32,664 bases of DNA from Bacteroidota bacterium (lineage in GTDB: Bacteria; Bacteroidota; Ignavibacteria; Kapaibacteriales; UBA2268): positions 309 to 32,972 of the forward strand of contig JAKIZO010000006.1 of assembly GCA_022707965.1 (NCBI GenBank). The letters are read 5' to 3'. Numbering within the stretch: position 1 is the stretch's first letter; the number at the start of each line of letters is the position of its first letter. The notes below the pieces were generated by a model, which saw nothing but the letters and a program-made list of their open reading frames with translations, had not been told where the DNA came from and did no database searches. The position numbers and the translations under genes were made by a program. Shown in pieces: positions 16,480 through 25,614 of the stretch.

Positions 16480-18460
16480 TTACAAATTTGGGTAAGGTAA
16501 CGAAGAACTTTGTTCCAACTCCGACCTGACTTTCGACCGATATTCTACCATTTGATTTATCAAGAAGCTCTTTGCATAGTATTAATCCAAGTCCTGTTCC
16601 TTTTTCGTTCTGCGTTCCAAGAGTTGTATAATGCTTATCTATTCTGAAAAGAGATTTAATTGCGTTTTCGTCCATTCCAATACCATTGTCTTCAACACAA
16701 AATGTTACGGCATCACTGAATACTTCTTTTATATACAGTTTCACATAACCATCAGTGTTAGTAAATTTAATTGCATTTGAAATTAGATTTCTAAGAAGTG
16801 TTTGAAGCATATTTTTATCAGCTAACACATATATTTTTTCGTCAATCTCGTTTATCAACTTTATGCCTTTCCTGCTTGCCTGATGAGAAGCCAAATTCAA
16901 ATTGACTTCAACATTTCTTTTTAGATTTAATGGCTCGATATTAATTTCTGACAAACCGCCTTGTAATCTTGACCATTCAAGCAAATTTATAAGCAGTTCA
17001 TATATATTTTTCGCAGAAGCATTCAAAGCATCAGCCATAATAACTATTTCTTCTTTTGTCAAATCATCAATATCTTTGCTTATTAATTCAGTAAGTCCCA
17101 TAAATCCAGTGAAAGGACTTTTTAAATCGTGAGCTATAATTGAAAAGAGCTTATCTTTGCTTTGATTGATATTTTTCAGCTGTTCAGCGGACACAATAAG
17201 TTCATAATTCAGGTCCATAATTTCATTTGCAAGCTGTTCGATTTTAGCTTTCGATGATTTGAGCTCAGCAATTAATTTTTCTCTTTCTTGTTCGTATTCT
17301 TTTTTTTCTGTGATGTCTTTCAGCACACCTTCGTAAAACAGCACTTTGCCTGATAAATCACGCACTGCTCTTGCACTATCCTGCACCCAGATTACTTTGC
17401 CCGATGGAGTTATCATCTGCATTTCTGAATAGACAACGTTGTTTTTTTCAATTGATTGCAGCCATCTGTCTCTATCGTCAGGATTTAGATACAATTCTCT
17501 ACCATTAATGTTATTAAGTTCTTCTTTTGAGGAGATACCAAGCATTTTAAGCAGTTCTTGATTGCCATCAATAAATTTTCCATCAGGTGTAGTAATATAA
17601 AGTCCTAAGGGAATTCGCTCAAACAAGCTTCTATATTTCGCTTCACTTTCTGCAAGTTTGATTTCTGCTTTTTTTCTTGCGGTGATGTCGTGAATAATAC
17701 CTTCGTAGCCGATTTTTTTATTTGCAGAGTTATAGCGTAAATTACATACAATTAAGCAGCTTAATATTTCGCCATTTTTATTTAATAATTGAGCTTCGAA
17801 ATTATCCACAAAACCATTCGTCTCAATTTCATTTATGAAGCTCATTCTATCGGTGTAATTTGCAAATAAATCTCTGATATTTATTGTTTCAATCTCTTGT
17901 TTTTCGTAGCCCAATAATTTAAGCATTGATTTGTTGCATCCTTGAATAACACCGTCAGTATTTGTATAGAATATTGCATCGAGGGAATTTTCAAATAGTT
18001 CGTAATATCTTTCTTGTGCTTGTTTGAGAGCCCTTTGGGACTCTTCTAATTTACTCTCAACTTGAATTCTATTGACTGTATTGAGAACGACTGATGGAAG
18101 GAAATCTAAAAAGTTCATATCTTTTACAATGTAATCTCTTGCGCCTCGTTTCATCATTTCCACTGCAACGTGCTCATTTCCAAAAGCAGTCATAGTAATG
18201 AATTCTACGTTGTAACCTTCTCGACGAAGTTCATCAATTACATCGAAGCCATTCATATCTGGAAGATTGTAATCAAGGAGAATCAAAGGATTGTTCAGGC
18301 TTTTGAACATTTCTATTCCTTCCTTGCCAAGCATTGTGGAATGAACTTCAAATCCCAATTTTCTTAATGACTCTTGAATTATTATCAGTTGATTATCATC
18401 ATCCTCGATTACTAATATTTTTATTTCTTGATTAACCAGATTATTGCTATTGTTTTTCAT
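16472..18460 (-). CDS. Sensor histidine kinase with N-terminal receiver and two PAS domains
   Basis: A 662-residue soluble signalling protein. Residues about 12-130 form a receiver domain with acidic Asp20/Asp21, phospho-acceptor Asp63 (LLDYNLPDMNG) and the Lys of YIVKD. PAS domains follow at about 150-265 and 272-388, each ending in a DIT(A/E)(R/K)K motif. A coiled coil leads into HisKA with His444 (IIAHDLKSPF). The ATPase domain has N box NLISNAIKF, DNGIGM and GTGLGLILCKELL. No membrane segment is seen, so it senses a cytoplasmic cue or takes phosphate from another kinase. It is the first gene of the cluster with hpnC, hpnD, nuoE and purN. A possible -7 box, TATATTTG, lies at 18514-18507. 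Confidence 0.92.
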   Translation of the reverse strand: MKNNSNNLVNQEIKILVIEDDDNQLIIIQESLRKLGFEVHSTMLGKEGIEMFKSLNNPLILLDYNLPDMNGFDVIDELRREGYNVEFITMTAFGNEHVAVEMMKRGARDYIVKDMNFLDFLPSVVLNTVNRIQVESKLEESQRALKQAQERYYELFENSLDAIFYTNTDGVIQGCNKSMLKLLGYEKQEIETINIRDLFANYTDRMSFINEIETNGFVDNFEAQLLNKNGEILSCLIVCNLRYNSANKKIGYEGIIHDITARKKAEIKLAESEAKYRSLFERIPLGLYITTPDGKFIDGNQELLKMLGISSKEELNNINGRELYLNPDDRDRWLQSIEKNNVVYSEMQMITPSGKVIWVQDSARAVRDLSGKVLFYEGVLKDITEKKEYEQEREKLIAELKSSKAKIEQLANEIMDLNYELIVSAEQLKNINQSKDKLFSIIAHDLKSPFTGFMGLTELISKDIDDLTKEEIVIMADALNASAKNIYELLINLLEWSRLQGGLSEINIEPLNLKRNVEVNLNLASHQASRKGIKLINEIDEKIYVLADKNMLQTLLRNLISNAIKFTNTDGYVKLYIKEVFSDAVTFCVEDNGIGMDENAIKSLFRIDKHYTTLGTQNEKGTGLGLILCKELLDKSNGRISVESQVGVGTKFFVTLPKFVNE

Positions 18461-18506
18461 AATAAGATAAAATAAATCATTAATAATAAAATAAACTTAA
18501 ATTATT

Positions 18507-18514
18507 CAAATATA
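18507..18514 (-). promoter_or_regulatory. Possible -7 box for the kinase-led cluster
   Basis: On the minus strand this reads TATATTTG, matching TAnnTTTG, 46 bases before the kinase ATG. No TTTG -33 element is apparent and the region is AT-rich. Confidence 0.25.
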
Positions 18515-18596
18515 ATAAAAAAACAATACTGAAATATTAGATTTTTCTTTTTTTGGAACAAATTTTGTTAATAGTAAATAGATATAAGGAGAAATT

Positions 18597-19715
18597 ATGA
18601 AAAACGAGAGAATAAACGTAACAAAGCCATTTCTTCCACCACTGAACGAATTTATACCATTTTTAGAGGATATCTGGGAAGAAAAATGGCTTACTAATAA
18701 TGGCAAATATCATCAACTTTTAGAAGAAGAATTAGCTCGGTTTCTTGGGGTAAAGTATATTTCACTTTTTTCGAATGGGACTCTGGCATTGATAACAGCT
18801 TTGCAGGCACTTCGAATTAGTGGAGAAGTGATAACAACACCATTTAGCTTCGTTGCAACAACCCATTCATTGTGGTGGAATAATATTAAACCAGTATTTG
18901 TTGATATAGAGCCAAACTCTTTCAATATAGACCCGCACAAAATTGAAGCTGCAATTACGCCGAAGACTTCCGCTATTTTGCCTGTGCACGTATATGGCAA
19001 TCCTGCGTATGTCTATTCAATTCAGACTATTGCGGATAATTACGGTCTTCAGGTTATCTACGATGCGGCTCACGCCTTCGGTGTGAAAATCGACGGCAAC
19101 TCTATATTGAACTTTGGCACACTTTCAATTCTAAGTTTTCACGCAACCAAAGTATTTACAACTTTCGAGGGTGGTGCTATTATTTCGCACGACATCGCAA
19201 TGAAAAAACGCATAGACAATTTGAAAAATTTTGGATTTGCAGGCGAAACAACTATTGTCGCGCCGGGAATTAACGCAAAAATGAATGAATTTCAAGCTGC
19301 ATTGGGTCTGCTGCAACTTAAATATGTTCCCGAAGCAATAGAAAAACGCCGTATTGCCACAAATCGTTATCGCGATTTTTTAGAAAAAGTTGCGGGTGTT
19401 TCATTTCTTAGAGATTTTCCAAATGTAGAGCATTGCTATTCGTATTTTCCTATTTTAATAAACACTGAAATTTGTGGGAAGACAAGAGATGAAGTATATG
19501 AAAAATTAAAGGAATTTAATATTTATTCACGCCGATATTTCTATCCTTTAATTAGCAATATACCAACATATCGCGGGCTCGAATCAGCAAAACCAGAAAA
19601 TCTCCCAATTGCAAATATTGTTGCAAATCAAGTATTATGCTTACCTCTATACTCAGAAATTGGGGATAAAGTTGAATACATTGTTGAAAAATTAATTGAA
19701 ATATTAGAGAAATAA
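18597..19715 (+). CDS. DegT/DnrJ/EryC1/StrS-family PLP aminotransferase
   Basis: A 372-residue fold-type I aminotransferase of the nucleotide-sugar branch (VioA/FdtB/DesI-like). The Schiff-base Lys is Lys185 in SFHATKVFTTFEGGA, and Asp156 in YDAAHAFG would hold the pyridine nitrogen. The SNGTLAL phosphate-binding stretch and FSFVATTHSL are standard. Such enzymes add an amino group to a keto-deoxy sugar bound to dTDP or UDP, for surface glycans. No other sugar-nucleotide gene is adjacent, so the substrate is open. A strong AAGGAG precedes the ATG. It is the first of three co-directional genes, divergent from the kinase cluster. Confidence 0.9.
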   Translation: MKNERINVTKPFLPPLNEFIPFLEDIWEEKWLTNNGKYHQLLEEELARFLGVKYISLFSNGTLALITALQALRISGEVITTPFSFVATTHSLWWNNIKPVFVDIEPNSFNIDPHKIEAAITPKTSAILPVHVYGNPAYVYSIQTIADNYGLQVIYDAAHAFGVKIDGNSILNFGTLSILSFHATKVFTTFEGGAIISHDIAMKKRIDNLKNFGFAGETTIVAPGINAKMNEFQAALGLLQLKYVPEAIEKRRIATNRYRDFLEKVAGVSFLRDFPNVEHCYSYFPILINTEICGKTRDEVYEKLKEFNIYSRRYFYPLISNIPTYRGLESAKPENLPIANIVANQVLCLPLYSEIGDKVEYIVEKLIEILEK

Positions 19716-19789
19716 TGAACATTTTTTAAAATATTTCTTTTATAAATACTTCTAAAAATTGCTGTTTAGATTTTCTTCGGAGGTATATT

Positions 19790-20473
19790 ATGCTAAAACT
19801 CACTTATGTTAGCCATTCCACTTTTATTCTGGAAGATGGTCAAAATACGCTTATTATTGACCCGTTCTTCACTGGAAATCCAACCGCAACTATATCTATC
19901 GACAGTGTCAAACCAAACTTCATTGTCCTAACGCACGCTCACGGGGACCATCTGGGAGATGCATTGTCATTAGCCAAAAAGCACGATGCTCTGATTATTG
20001 CGGTAAACGAATTAGCGAATTATTGCGCAGCCAACGGTTGCAAAGCGCATAATATGCATATTGGTGGTGCTTATAACTTCCCATTTGGTCGGCTGAAATT
20101 TACAATTGCTCATCACGGTTCTTCCACAAATGACGGGCAATATATGGGCGAACCTGCGGGTGTACTAATAAATATGGGTGGTAATTTAGTATATCATACT
20201 GGTGATACAGGTTTGTTTTATGATATGAAGCTAATTGGCGAACTCAATCCTATTGATATATTATTAGCTCCAATTGGCGATAATTTCACTATGGGTATTG
20301 ACGATGCGGTTCAGGCAACAAAATTTGTCGACCCCAAATTAGTAATTCCAATGCACTACAATACATTCCCTGTAATTGAAGCTGACCCGAACGAATTTAA
20401 ATCGAAAGTTGAAAAAATTGGGAAAAAATGCGTCGTGATGCAATATGGAGAAACAATTGTATTTGATGAATAA
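19790..20473 (+). CDS. UPF0173-family metal-dependent hydrolase (metallo-beta-lactamase fold)
   Basis: A 227-residue protein of the YtkL type. The metal-binding motif THAHGDHLGD is at 48-57, with later ligands in AHHGSS, HTGDTGLF and PMHYNTFP, so the dinuclear site looks complete. The fold is known; the physiological substrate of this family is not established. TCGGAGG precedes the ATG at good spacing. The M24 peptidase gene starts 13 bases after its stop, suggesting joint transcription. Confidence 0.93.
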   Translation: MLKLTYVSHSTFILEDGQNTLIIDPFFTGNPTATISIDSVKPNFIVLTHAHGDHLGDALSLAKKHDALIIAVNELANYCAANGCKAHNMHIGGAYNFPFGRLKFTIAHHGSSTNDGQYMGEPAGVLINMGGNLVYHTGDTGLFYDMKLIGELNPIDILLAPIGDNFTMGIDDAVQATKFVDPKLVIPMHYNTFPVIEADPNEFKSKVEKIGKKCVVMQYGETIVFDE

Positions 20474-20486
20474 ATAGGAGTATTTG

Positions 20487-21674
20487 ATGCAAATTGAGGC
20501 AATTCAAAACGCTTTGAAAGAAGCAAATATTGATGGATGGCTTTTCTATGATTTTCATAATCGTGATGCAATTGCTCACAGAATATTGAAAATAGACACA
20601 AATCGTTTCACATCCCGCAGGTGGTTTTATTATATTCCAGCAGAAGGGACCCCCAAGAAATTAGTTCATAGTATCGAGACTTATAAGCTTGCTCACCTTC
20701 CAGGCGAACAATTTGTATATTTACCCTGGGAGCAGCAGCACGAATATTTGCGGAAAATTTTAGCAGGTGCTCGGAAAGTTGCGATGCAATATTCGCCAAT
20801 GAACGCTATCCCCTATGTTTCGATAGTTGATGGTGGAACTATTGATCTTATTCGTAGTTTTGGTGTGGAAATTGTATCCAGTGCTGATCTTGTTTCTTTG
20901 TTTGAATCTCATCTTTCCAATGAAGATTTTGAATCTCACAGCAAAGCAGGAATTATTATGCAGCTAATTAAAGACGCTGCATTTAAAGAAATAGCCAATA
21001 GAATCAAATCCGGGAACCCACCAAAAGAATATGAAATTCAGCATTTTATGCATAATATGATGCGAGAATACAATCTTATTTGGGGCGATGGTCCAGTTGT
21101 AGCAATAAATGAACACGCTGCCGACCCACATTTCGAACCAACCCCGGAAAATAGTTACTCAATGCAGGTGGGAGATTTAGTTCTAATTGATTTATGGGCT
21201 AAATTTAACAAACCTGGTAGCATATATTATGATATTACCTGGATGGGCTATATTGGAGAAACAGTTCCCGAGAGAATTCAGCAAATATTCTCGATTATTG
21301 CTAATGCCCGCGATACAGCCTATAATTTAGTAAAAGAGCGATTCGCAAGCAACACTGCTGTTTATGGCTGGGAAGTTGATAAAGCCTGCCGTGAAGTTGT
21401 CGAAAACGCCGGTTATGGCAAATACTTCATCCACAGAACCGGTCATAATATCGGTGAAGAAGTGCACGGGAACGGCACTCATATAGATAATTTAGAAACA
21501 AAAGATTTACGCCGTATTATTCCAGGTTCTTGTTTCTCAATTGAACCAGGGATTTATATGCCTGACGAGAAAATTGGTTTCCGAACAGAAATCGATGTCT
21601 TCGTTACAGATGACGGAAAAGTAGAAGTAGTGGGCGACATCCAACAAAAGGTAATTCCTATTATGACATTATGA
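20487..21674 (+). CDS. M24-family metallopeptidase (Xaa-Pro aminopeptidase-like)
   Basis: A 395-residue enzyme with a creatinase-type N-terminal domain (about 1-155) and a pita-bread catalytic domain. All five metal ligands are identifiable: Asp in LIDLWAK, Asp in YYDITW, His in TGHNIG, Glu in SIEPGIY and Glu in RTEIDV. The likely reaction is removal of an N-terminal residue before proline or cleavage of a related dipeptide; the specificity is not readable. I use the ATG at 20487 with AGGAG 6 bases upstream rather than the in-frame TTG at 20484. A degenerate double-palindrome repeat lies about 33 bases after the stop. Confidence 0.9.
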   Translation: MQIEAIQNALKEANIDGWLFYDFHNRDAIAHRILKIDTNRFTSRRWFYYIPAEGTPKKLVHSIETYKLAHLPGEQFVYLPWEQQHEYLRKILAGARKVAMQYSPMNAIPYVSIVDGGTIDLIRSFGVEIVSSADLVSLFESHLSNEDFESHSKAGIIMQLIKDAAFKEIANRIKSGNPPKEYEIQHFMHNMMREYNLIWGDGPVVAINEHAADPHFEPTPENSYSMQVGDLVLIDLWAKFNKPGSIYYDITWMGYIGETVPERIQQIFSIIANARDTAYNLVKERFASNTAVYGWEVDKACREVVENAGYGKYFIHRTGHNIGEEVHGNGTHIDNLETKDLRRIIPGSCFSIEPGIYMPDEKIGFRTEIDVFVTDDGKVEVVGDIQQKVIPIMTL

Positions 21675-21706
21675 TTTGCTCGTGCTATCGCAAAGTCTCT
21701 ATTTTG

Positions 21707-21737
21707 AACCTTCGGAAGGTCCCAAGCCTTTCGAAGG
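21707..21737. repeat. Double-palindrome repeat, copy 4 (degenerate)
   Basis: The left part, AACCTTCGGAAGG, matches the other copies. The right part, CCTTTCGAAGG (21727-21737), pairs with 21709-21719 at 10 of 11 positions around a TCCCAAG-like loop. It sits between the convergent M24 peptidase and glutamine synthetase genes. The T tract after it on the plus strand is broken, so terminator activity is uncertain. Confidence 0.5.
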
Positions 21738-21860
21738 CTTTCTATTATTTTACGCAAATATGTTCAACAAGTTTTAACAAAATATTTATTGAAATCGGAT
21801 TATAAGATAGCTCAAAGCTTTGGTAAAGAAACTGTCGTGGCTATGCTATGTGTAACACTA

Positions 21861-21893
21861 TAAAAAAGAAAAAGGCTGCCTGTTTGGCAGCCT
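21861..21893 (-). terminator. Intrinsic terminator of the glutamine synthetase gene
   Basis: AGGCTGCC (21873-21880) and GGCAGCCT (21886-21893) form a perfect 8-bp GC-rich stem with a TGTTT loop. On the minus strand it is followed by TTTTTCTTTTTTA. It lies 8 bases after the gene's stop, a classical Rho-independent terminator. Confidence 0.9.
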
Positions 21894-21901
21894 CACTTCT
21901 A

Positions 21902-23446
21902 TTAGTTTTTGTGAATATCTCTATGCATAATACGGCGAGATTCTTTGAGTTTTTCGTCGTCGGGAAGAGACAACAGACGTTGATTTAAGTCTTTGTCGTT
22001 TTCATTTTGCAGTTGAGCTGCGACATACGAAATAACCTGCGGTGGGAAAACATCGTCGCGCTCGTAAAGTTCGCGATGTTGGAGCAATTTTTCGCTTGAT
22101 TCGACGCAGCTAGTAGCAAGTTCGGGTAGTTCGTTTTCGATTGAGGATTTATGAATATTAGTGCTGACGTAGCTATTTTTAGCAATATCGAGAGATTTTT
22201 CTTTGTTAGAAAGCCCCCATTCAGCAGCCATAGTAATACCAGAAAGCAACAGATGAGCGTTTGCGCTGCCATCAGGGCTACGAATTTCAACAGTTTGGCG
22301 ATAGAGGCGTTTTTCAAGCGGCTCGACGGGACAATCATTAACAACCGAAGCAAGATTTGAAAGGTTATTCCAGCCGAGTGGGACGCGGATAAGTGCGCTT
22401 CTGTTCATTTCACTCCAACAGACACGAGTAGGTGCTTCCTGATGTGGAACAAGCCTTAGATAAGAAGCAGTAACCATATTACCAAATCCAGTTAGGCTTG
22501 GAGCGTAATTGCATAATCCGCCAATGAGCATTTTAGCGTGTTCGGTAAGTGCCCCGTTTTCGTCTGTCATAATATTTTTGCCATCTTTCATAAGTTGAAG
22601 ATGGAAGTGCATTCCATTACCAGCGTGACCAATTTCCAATTTTGGAACAAAGGTAGCAGTAAAGTTATTTCTATAAGCAACATTTCTAATAATCCAGCGT
22701 GATAGAACAATAATATCGCCTGTGTCTTCAATAGGAGTAGGCAAAAATTCAACTTCAACTTGTTCGGCACTCTTTCTATTCAGTTCAGGATAGTCGCTTT
22801 CGATGCGTTCAAGGTAGCCAACTTCGAAGTGAGCATATTTAACGTTACCGGAAATTTGAGCGATATAGCGAACCATTTCGTTCAGCACGGAAGCACTTTT
22901 GACGAAGGGTTCCGAAGCGTGATAGCCGCGTTGCTTGGGCATCGGGAAAAGTTGATTATTAGTATGCCCGATAAGGTAGAATTCCAGTTCGCCAAGAGCC
23001 CATAGTTCCAAGCCTGTTCGTTCTTTAAGCAAAGAATGAGCTCTATGGAGAATATTATCGGGAGCAAATGCGGCGCGTTCGCCATTTTTGTTCAAGAAGC
23101 GGCAAACAAAATCAATACTCTTATTGTCGAAAGGATTAAGAAAAGCAGTTTTGTAAACGGGGAGGACATACATATCGGAAGAACCCGCATCAACAATACC
23201 TTTGAAAAGGGACGAACCATCGACACGTTCACCTTCGGTAAGTATCATTTCAGCCTGACGAGTGCTGCAAATTGGAATTCTGAGCTCTTTGATTTTTCCA
23301 TCGATACCGGTATAGTGGAAGGTAATACGTTCTAACTCTTTTTCTTTAATAATTCTAACCAAATCATCACGAGTAAAATCCTTTGGTTCCTTGCCTAAAA
23401 TCACAGAAATGGGGTTACTTAAAGCAAAATTTTCAAGTTTAGTCAT
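21902..23446 (-). CDS. Glutamine synthetase family protein, divergent type
   Basis: A 514-residue protein with the beta-grasp domain (LERITFHYTGIDGKIKELRIP, GERVDGSSLF) and catalytic domain of class I glutamine synthetases. Recognisable sites are the LGELEFYL metal-ligand strand, the ATP/Glu-site motif HAGNGMHFHLQL, RLVPHQEAPTRVCWSEMNRSALIRVP, and EIRSPDGSANAHLLLSG. In the last, the usual R-x-PD..NPYL is altered. The NLYxLP adenylylation loop is absent, so AMP control by GlnE is unlikely. About 65 residues extend beyond the usual end. Ammonia assimilation is the default role. A gamma-glutamyl ligase for another amine is possible. It stands alone with its own terminator; GGTGAT lies before the ATG. 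Confidence 0.85.
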   Translation of the reverse strand: MTKLENFALSNPISVILGKEPKDFTRDDLVRIIKEKELERITFHYTGIDGKIKELRIPICSTRQAEMILTEGERVDGSSLFKGIVDAGSSDMYVLPVYKTAFLNPFDNKSIDFVCRFLNKNGERAAFAPDNILHRAHSLLKERTGLELWALGELEFYLIGHTNNQLFPMPKQRGYHASEPFVKSASVLNEMVRYIAQISGNVKYAHFEVGYLERIESDYPELNRKSAEQVEVEFLPTPIEDTGDIIVLSRWIIRNVAYRNNFTATFVPKLEIGHAGNGMHFHLQLMKDGKNIMTDENGALTEHAKMLIGGLCNYAPSLTGFGNMVTASYLRLVPHQEAPTRVCWSEMNRSALIRVPLGWNNLSNLASVVNDCPVEPLEKRLYRQTVEIRSPDGSANAHLLLSGITMAAEWGLSNKEKSLDIAKNSYVSTNIHKSSIENELPELATSCVESSEKLLQHRELYERDDVFPPQVISYVAAQLQNENDKDLNQRLLSLPDDEKLKESRRIMHRDIHKN

Positions 23447-23566
23447 AAATCACCATCAAAAAAATTATAAAATATATAGTATCAGAAATTTAATATAATA
23501 AATGTTCATAAATTTTTCATATTTTTATTTTGTTAAAAAGTGAAATTACAATAAAAAGTAATATAA

Positions 23567-24304
23567 ATGGAAGAAATAGTATATCATACCAATTATAGAT
23601 TAGAGAATGAATATTGGTGGTTTGTTGCAAGAAATGAAATAGTTAAAACTTTAATATTGCAAAAAACTGACATACCACAAGGAAGCTACATAATAGATAT
23701 TGGTTGTGGAACTGGTGGTTTTTCAGAAAAAATATCGCATCTGTATAATCCAGTTTGCCTGGACACCTCGAATTTGGCGATTGAATATTGTCAGAAGCGT
23801 GGATTGAAGTATGCTTTTCAATCGACTGTGGAAGAATTTGATTTCGCTCAGTTTCCTATTAAAGCAGCAATTATGCTTGATGTAATAGAGCATATTGAAG
23901 ACGACATTGGAATAATGAAGCAAGTGTATGATAAATTGCCCAACGGTGCGTGGTTTATTACCACTGTTCCTGCATATCAATCGCTATGGAGCCGACACGA
24001 TGAAATTCACCAGCACTATCGCCGATATAACAGGCTCGATTTTAACAACTTACTTCGGCAGGTGGGTTTCAATATAGTATATTCATCTTATTTTAACACA
24101 TTGCTGTTCGCGCCGGCGGTGCTAAAAAGGTATATCGACAAACTCACAGGAGCGGAGAAAAAGCAAAATGAACCTGTCGAGAATGTTCCTCCAATTGTGA
24201 ATAAAGTATTTAAAAACGTGTTTTTACTGGAAAAATTTTTGTTAGGGAAGATAATTTTCCCATTTGGGTTATCAATAATAACAATTGCAAGAAAGTATAA
24301 ATAA
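23567..24304 (+). CDS. Class I SAM-dependent methyltransferase
   Basis: A 245-residue Rossmann methyltransferase. Motif I is IIDIGCGTGGFSE (42-54), the acidic motif II is CLDTSN, and DVIEHIEDD forms the motif around strand 4. The N-terminal NEYWWFVARNEIV element is typical of the Methyltransf_23-like group often found with surface-glycan or quinone genes. The substrate is not determined. A basic, hydrophobic C-terminal segment (FLLEKFLLGKIIFPFGLSIITIA) may contact the membrane. It starts a five-gene run with the phosphorylase; its TAA overlaps the next ATG as TAATG. Confidence 0.88.
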   Translation: MEEIVYHTNYRLENEYWWFVARNEIVKTLILQKTDIPQGSYIIDIGCGTGGFSEKISHLYNPVCLDTSNLAIEYCQKRGLKYAFQSTVEEFDFAQFPIKAAIMLDVIEHIEDDIGIMKQVYDKLPNGAWFITTVPAYQSLWSRHDEIHQHYRRYNRLDFNNLLRQVGFNIVYSSYFNTLLFAPAVLKRYIDKLTGAEKKQNEPVENVPPIVNKVFKNVFLLEKFLLGKIIFPFGLSIITIARKYK

Positions 24305-25158
24305 TGTTCAAAAATGAGAAAAATAATATGGAGAAAAAACAATTATTTGACAAAGTTCAAGAAAGCGTAAGCTACTTAAAGCAAAGATTAGACATAACCC
24401 CAAAAACAGGGATAATATTAGGGACAGGCTTGGGCGAATTAGCTACGAAAATTCAAATCAACAGAGTATTTGATTATACAGATATTCCGCACTTCCCTAC
24501 TTCAACGGTGGAAAGCCATAAAGGAAAATTAATTTTTGGGAAGCTGGAAGGCAAGGAACTCGTTGCAATGCAAGGACGTTTTCATTATTACGAAGGCTAC
24601 TCGATGGAACAGATAACTTTTCCCGTTAGAGTAATGAAATATTTGGGTGTAGAAAGATTGATTATTACAAATGCTTGTGGCTCATTAAATCCGTATATTC
24701 CTGTAACAAGTATCGTTGTAATTGACGACCACATTAATTTGATTGGGGATAACCCACTAATTGGTGAATACGACCCAAGATTTGGGGTTCGCTTTGTTGA
24801 TATGAGTGAACCATACAGCAAACAAATGATAAAATTGGCAGAAGAATTAGCGCTGGAATTAGGAATAAAATTACACAAAGGTGTATATGCTGCAATGAGC
24901 GGACCGAGCCTGGAAACACGTGCTGAATATCGCTTCTTGCGGATAATTGGGGCGGATTTGATTGGAATGAGCACAATTCCCGAGTGTATTGTTGCTAATC
25001 AAATGGGAATGAAAGTGCTGGGATTTTCTATTGTAACAGATGAATGCTACCCTGATGCACTGAAACCAGTATCACTGGACGAAATAATCAAAGCTGCACA
25101 AATAGCCGAGCCAAAATTAACCAGATTAGTAATGGAAATAATTAGTAAATTAGATTAA
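24304..25158 (+). CDS. punA: Purine nucleoside phosphorylase, trimeric (PunA) type
   Basis: Phosphorolysis of purine nucleosides to base and (deoxy)ribose 1-phosphate, in purine salvage. 284 residues. Family landmarks are ILGTGLGELA, the phosphate-site SHKGKL and GRFHYYEGY, and ITNACGSLNP. MSGPSLETRAEYR follows, with the purine-binding Glu, then GADLIGMSTIPE. The position matching Asn243 of the human enzyme is Asp246 here (SIVTDEC instead of SLITN). The Asn helps select 6-oxopurines, so adenosine or a related 6-amino nucleoside may be accepted. The ATG overlaps the methyltransferase stop. A second ATG at 24328 gives a start closer to most homologues. Confidence 0.93.
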   Translation: MFKNEKNNMEKKQLFDKVQESVSYLKQRLDITPKTGIILGTGLGELATKIQINRVFDYTDIPHFPTSTVESHKGKLIFGKLEGKELVAMQGRFHYYEGYSMEQITFPVRVMKYLGVERLIITNACGSLNPYIPVTSIVVIDDHINLIGDNPLIGEYDPRFGVRFVDMSEPYSKQMIKLAEELALELGIKLHKGVYAAMSGPSLETRAEYRFLRIIGADLIGMSTIPECIVANQMGMKVLGFSIVTDECYPDALKPVSLDEIIKAAQIAEPKLTRLVMEIISKLD

Positions 25159-25174
25159 TCATTTTGGGAAAAGA

Positions 25175-25576
25175 ATGATTATTCCAGATGAAATATTGAA
25201 CTTTACTTATAAGGATATGTATTATGGGTTCGCTGAGTGTTATGGGAATTTGGTCGTGGATGATAATTTTGTAATGATAGAGTATTTTGTGAAAGATAGC
25301 ATAATTGGAGTATTAAAATCGAACATTAAGAGAGTAAAAATAAATTACTCTGAGATTATCAATACAGAAATAAAGAAAAAGTTTTATAAGAGATACTTTT
25401 TAATTATTCGGATAAAATCACTTAGGAACTTAATCGAACTTCCATTTATTGATGAGAACGCTGAGTTGAAAATAAAGATTAACAAATCGTCGTTGCTGAC
25501 AGCGGAGGCAATATCATCATTCATTAATTACAGAATTGCCGAAAATAATCTTTCTAAAATTGATAATAATTATTAA
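25175..25576 (+). CDS. Hypothetical protein, 133 residues
   Basis: I do not recognise this protein. It is soluble, rich in Ile, Lys and Asn, and predicted mainly as beta strands (residues about 15-90) followed by one helix near the end (LLTAEAISSFINYRI). That order recalls bacterial PH-like domains, which share a seven-strand sheet with a closing helix, but no motif proves it. GGGAAAAG precedes the ATG. It sits 16 bases after the phosphorylase and 38 before a response regulator, all in the same direction, so it is very probably expressed with them. Confidence 0.7.
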   Translation: MIIPDEILNFTYKDMYYGFAECYGNLVVDDNFVMIEYFVKDSIIGVLKSNIKRVKINYSEIINTEIKKKFYKRYFLIIRIKSLRNLIELPFIDENAELKIKINKSSLLTAEAISSFINYRIAENNLSKIDNNY

Positions 25577-25614
25577 ATTGGAATAATATATATCGAATTT
25601 CGTGAAAGTGAGAT

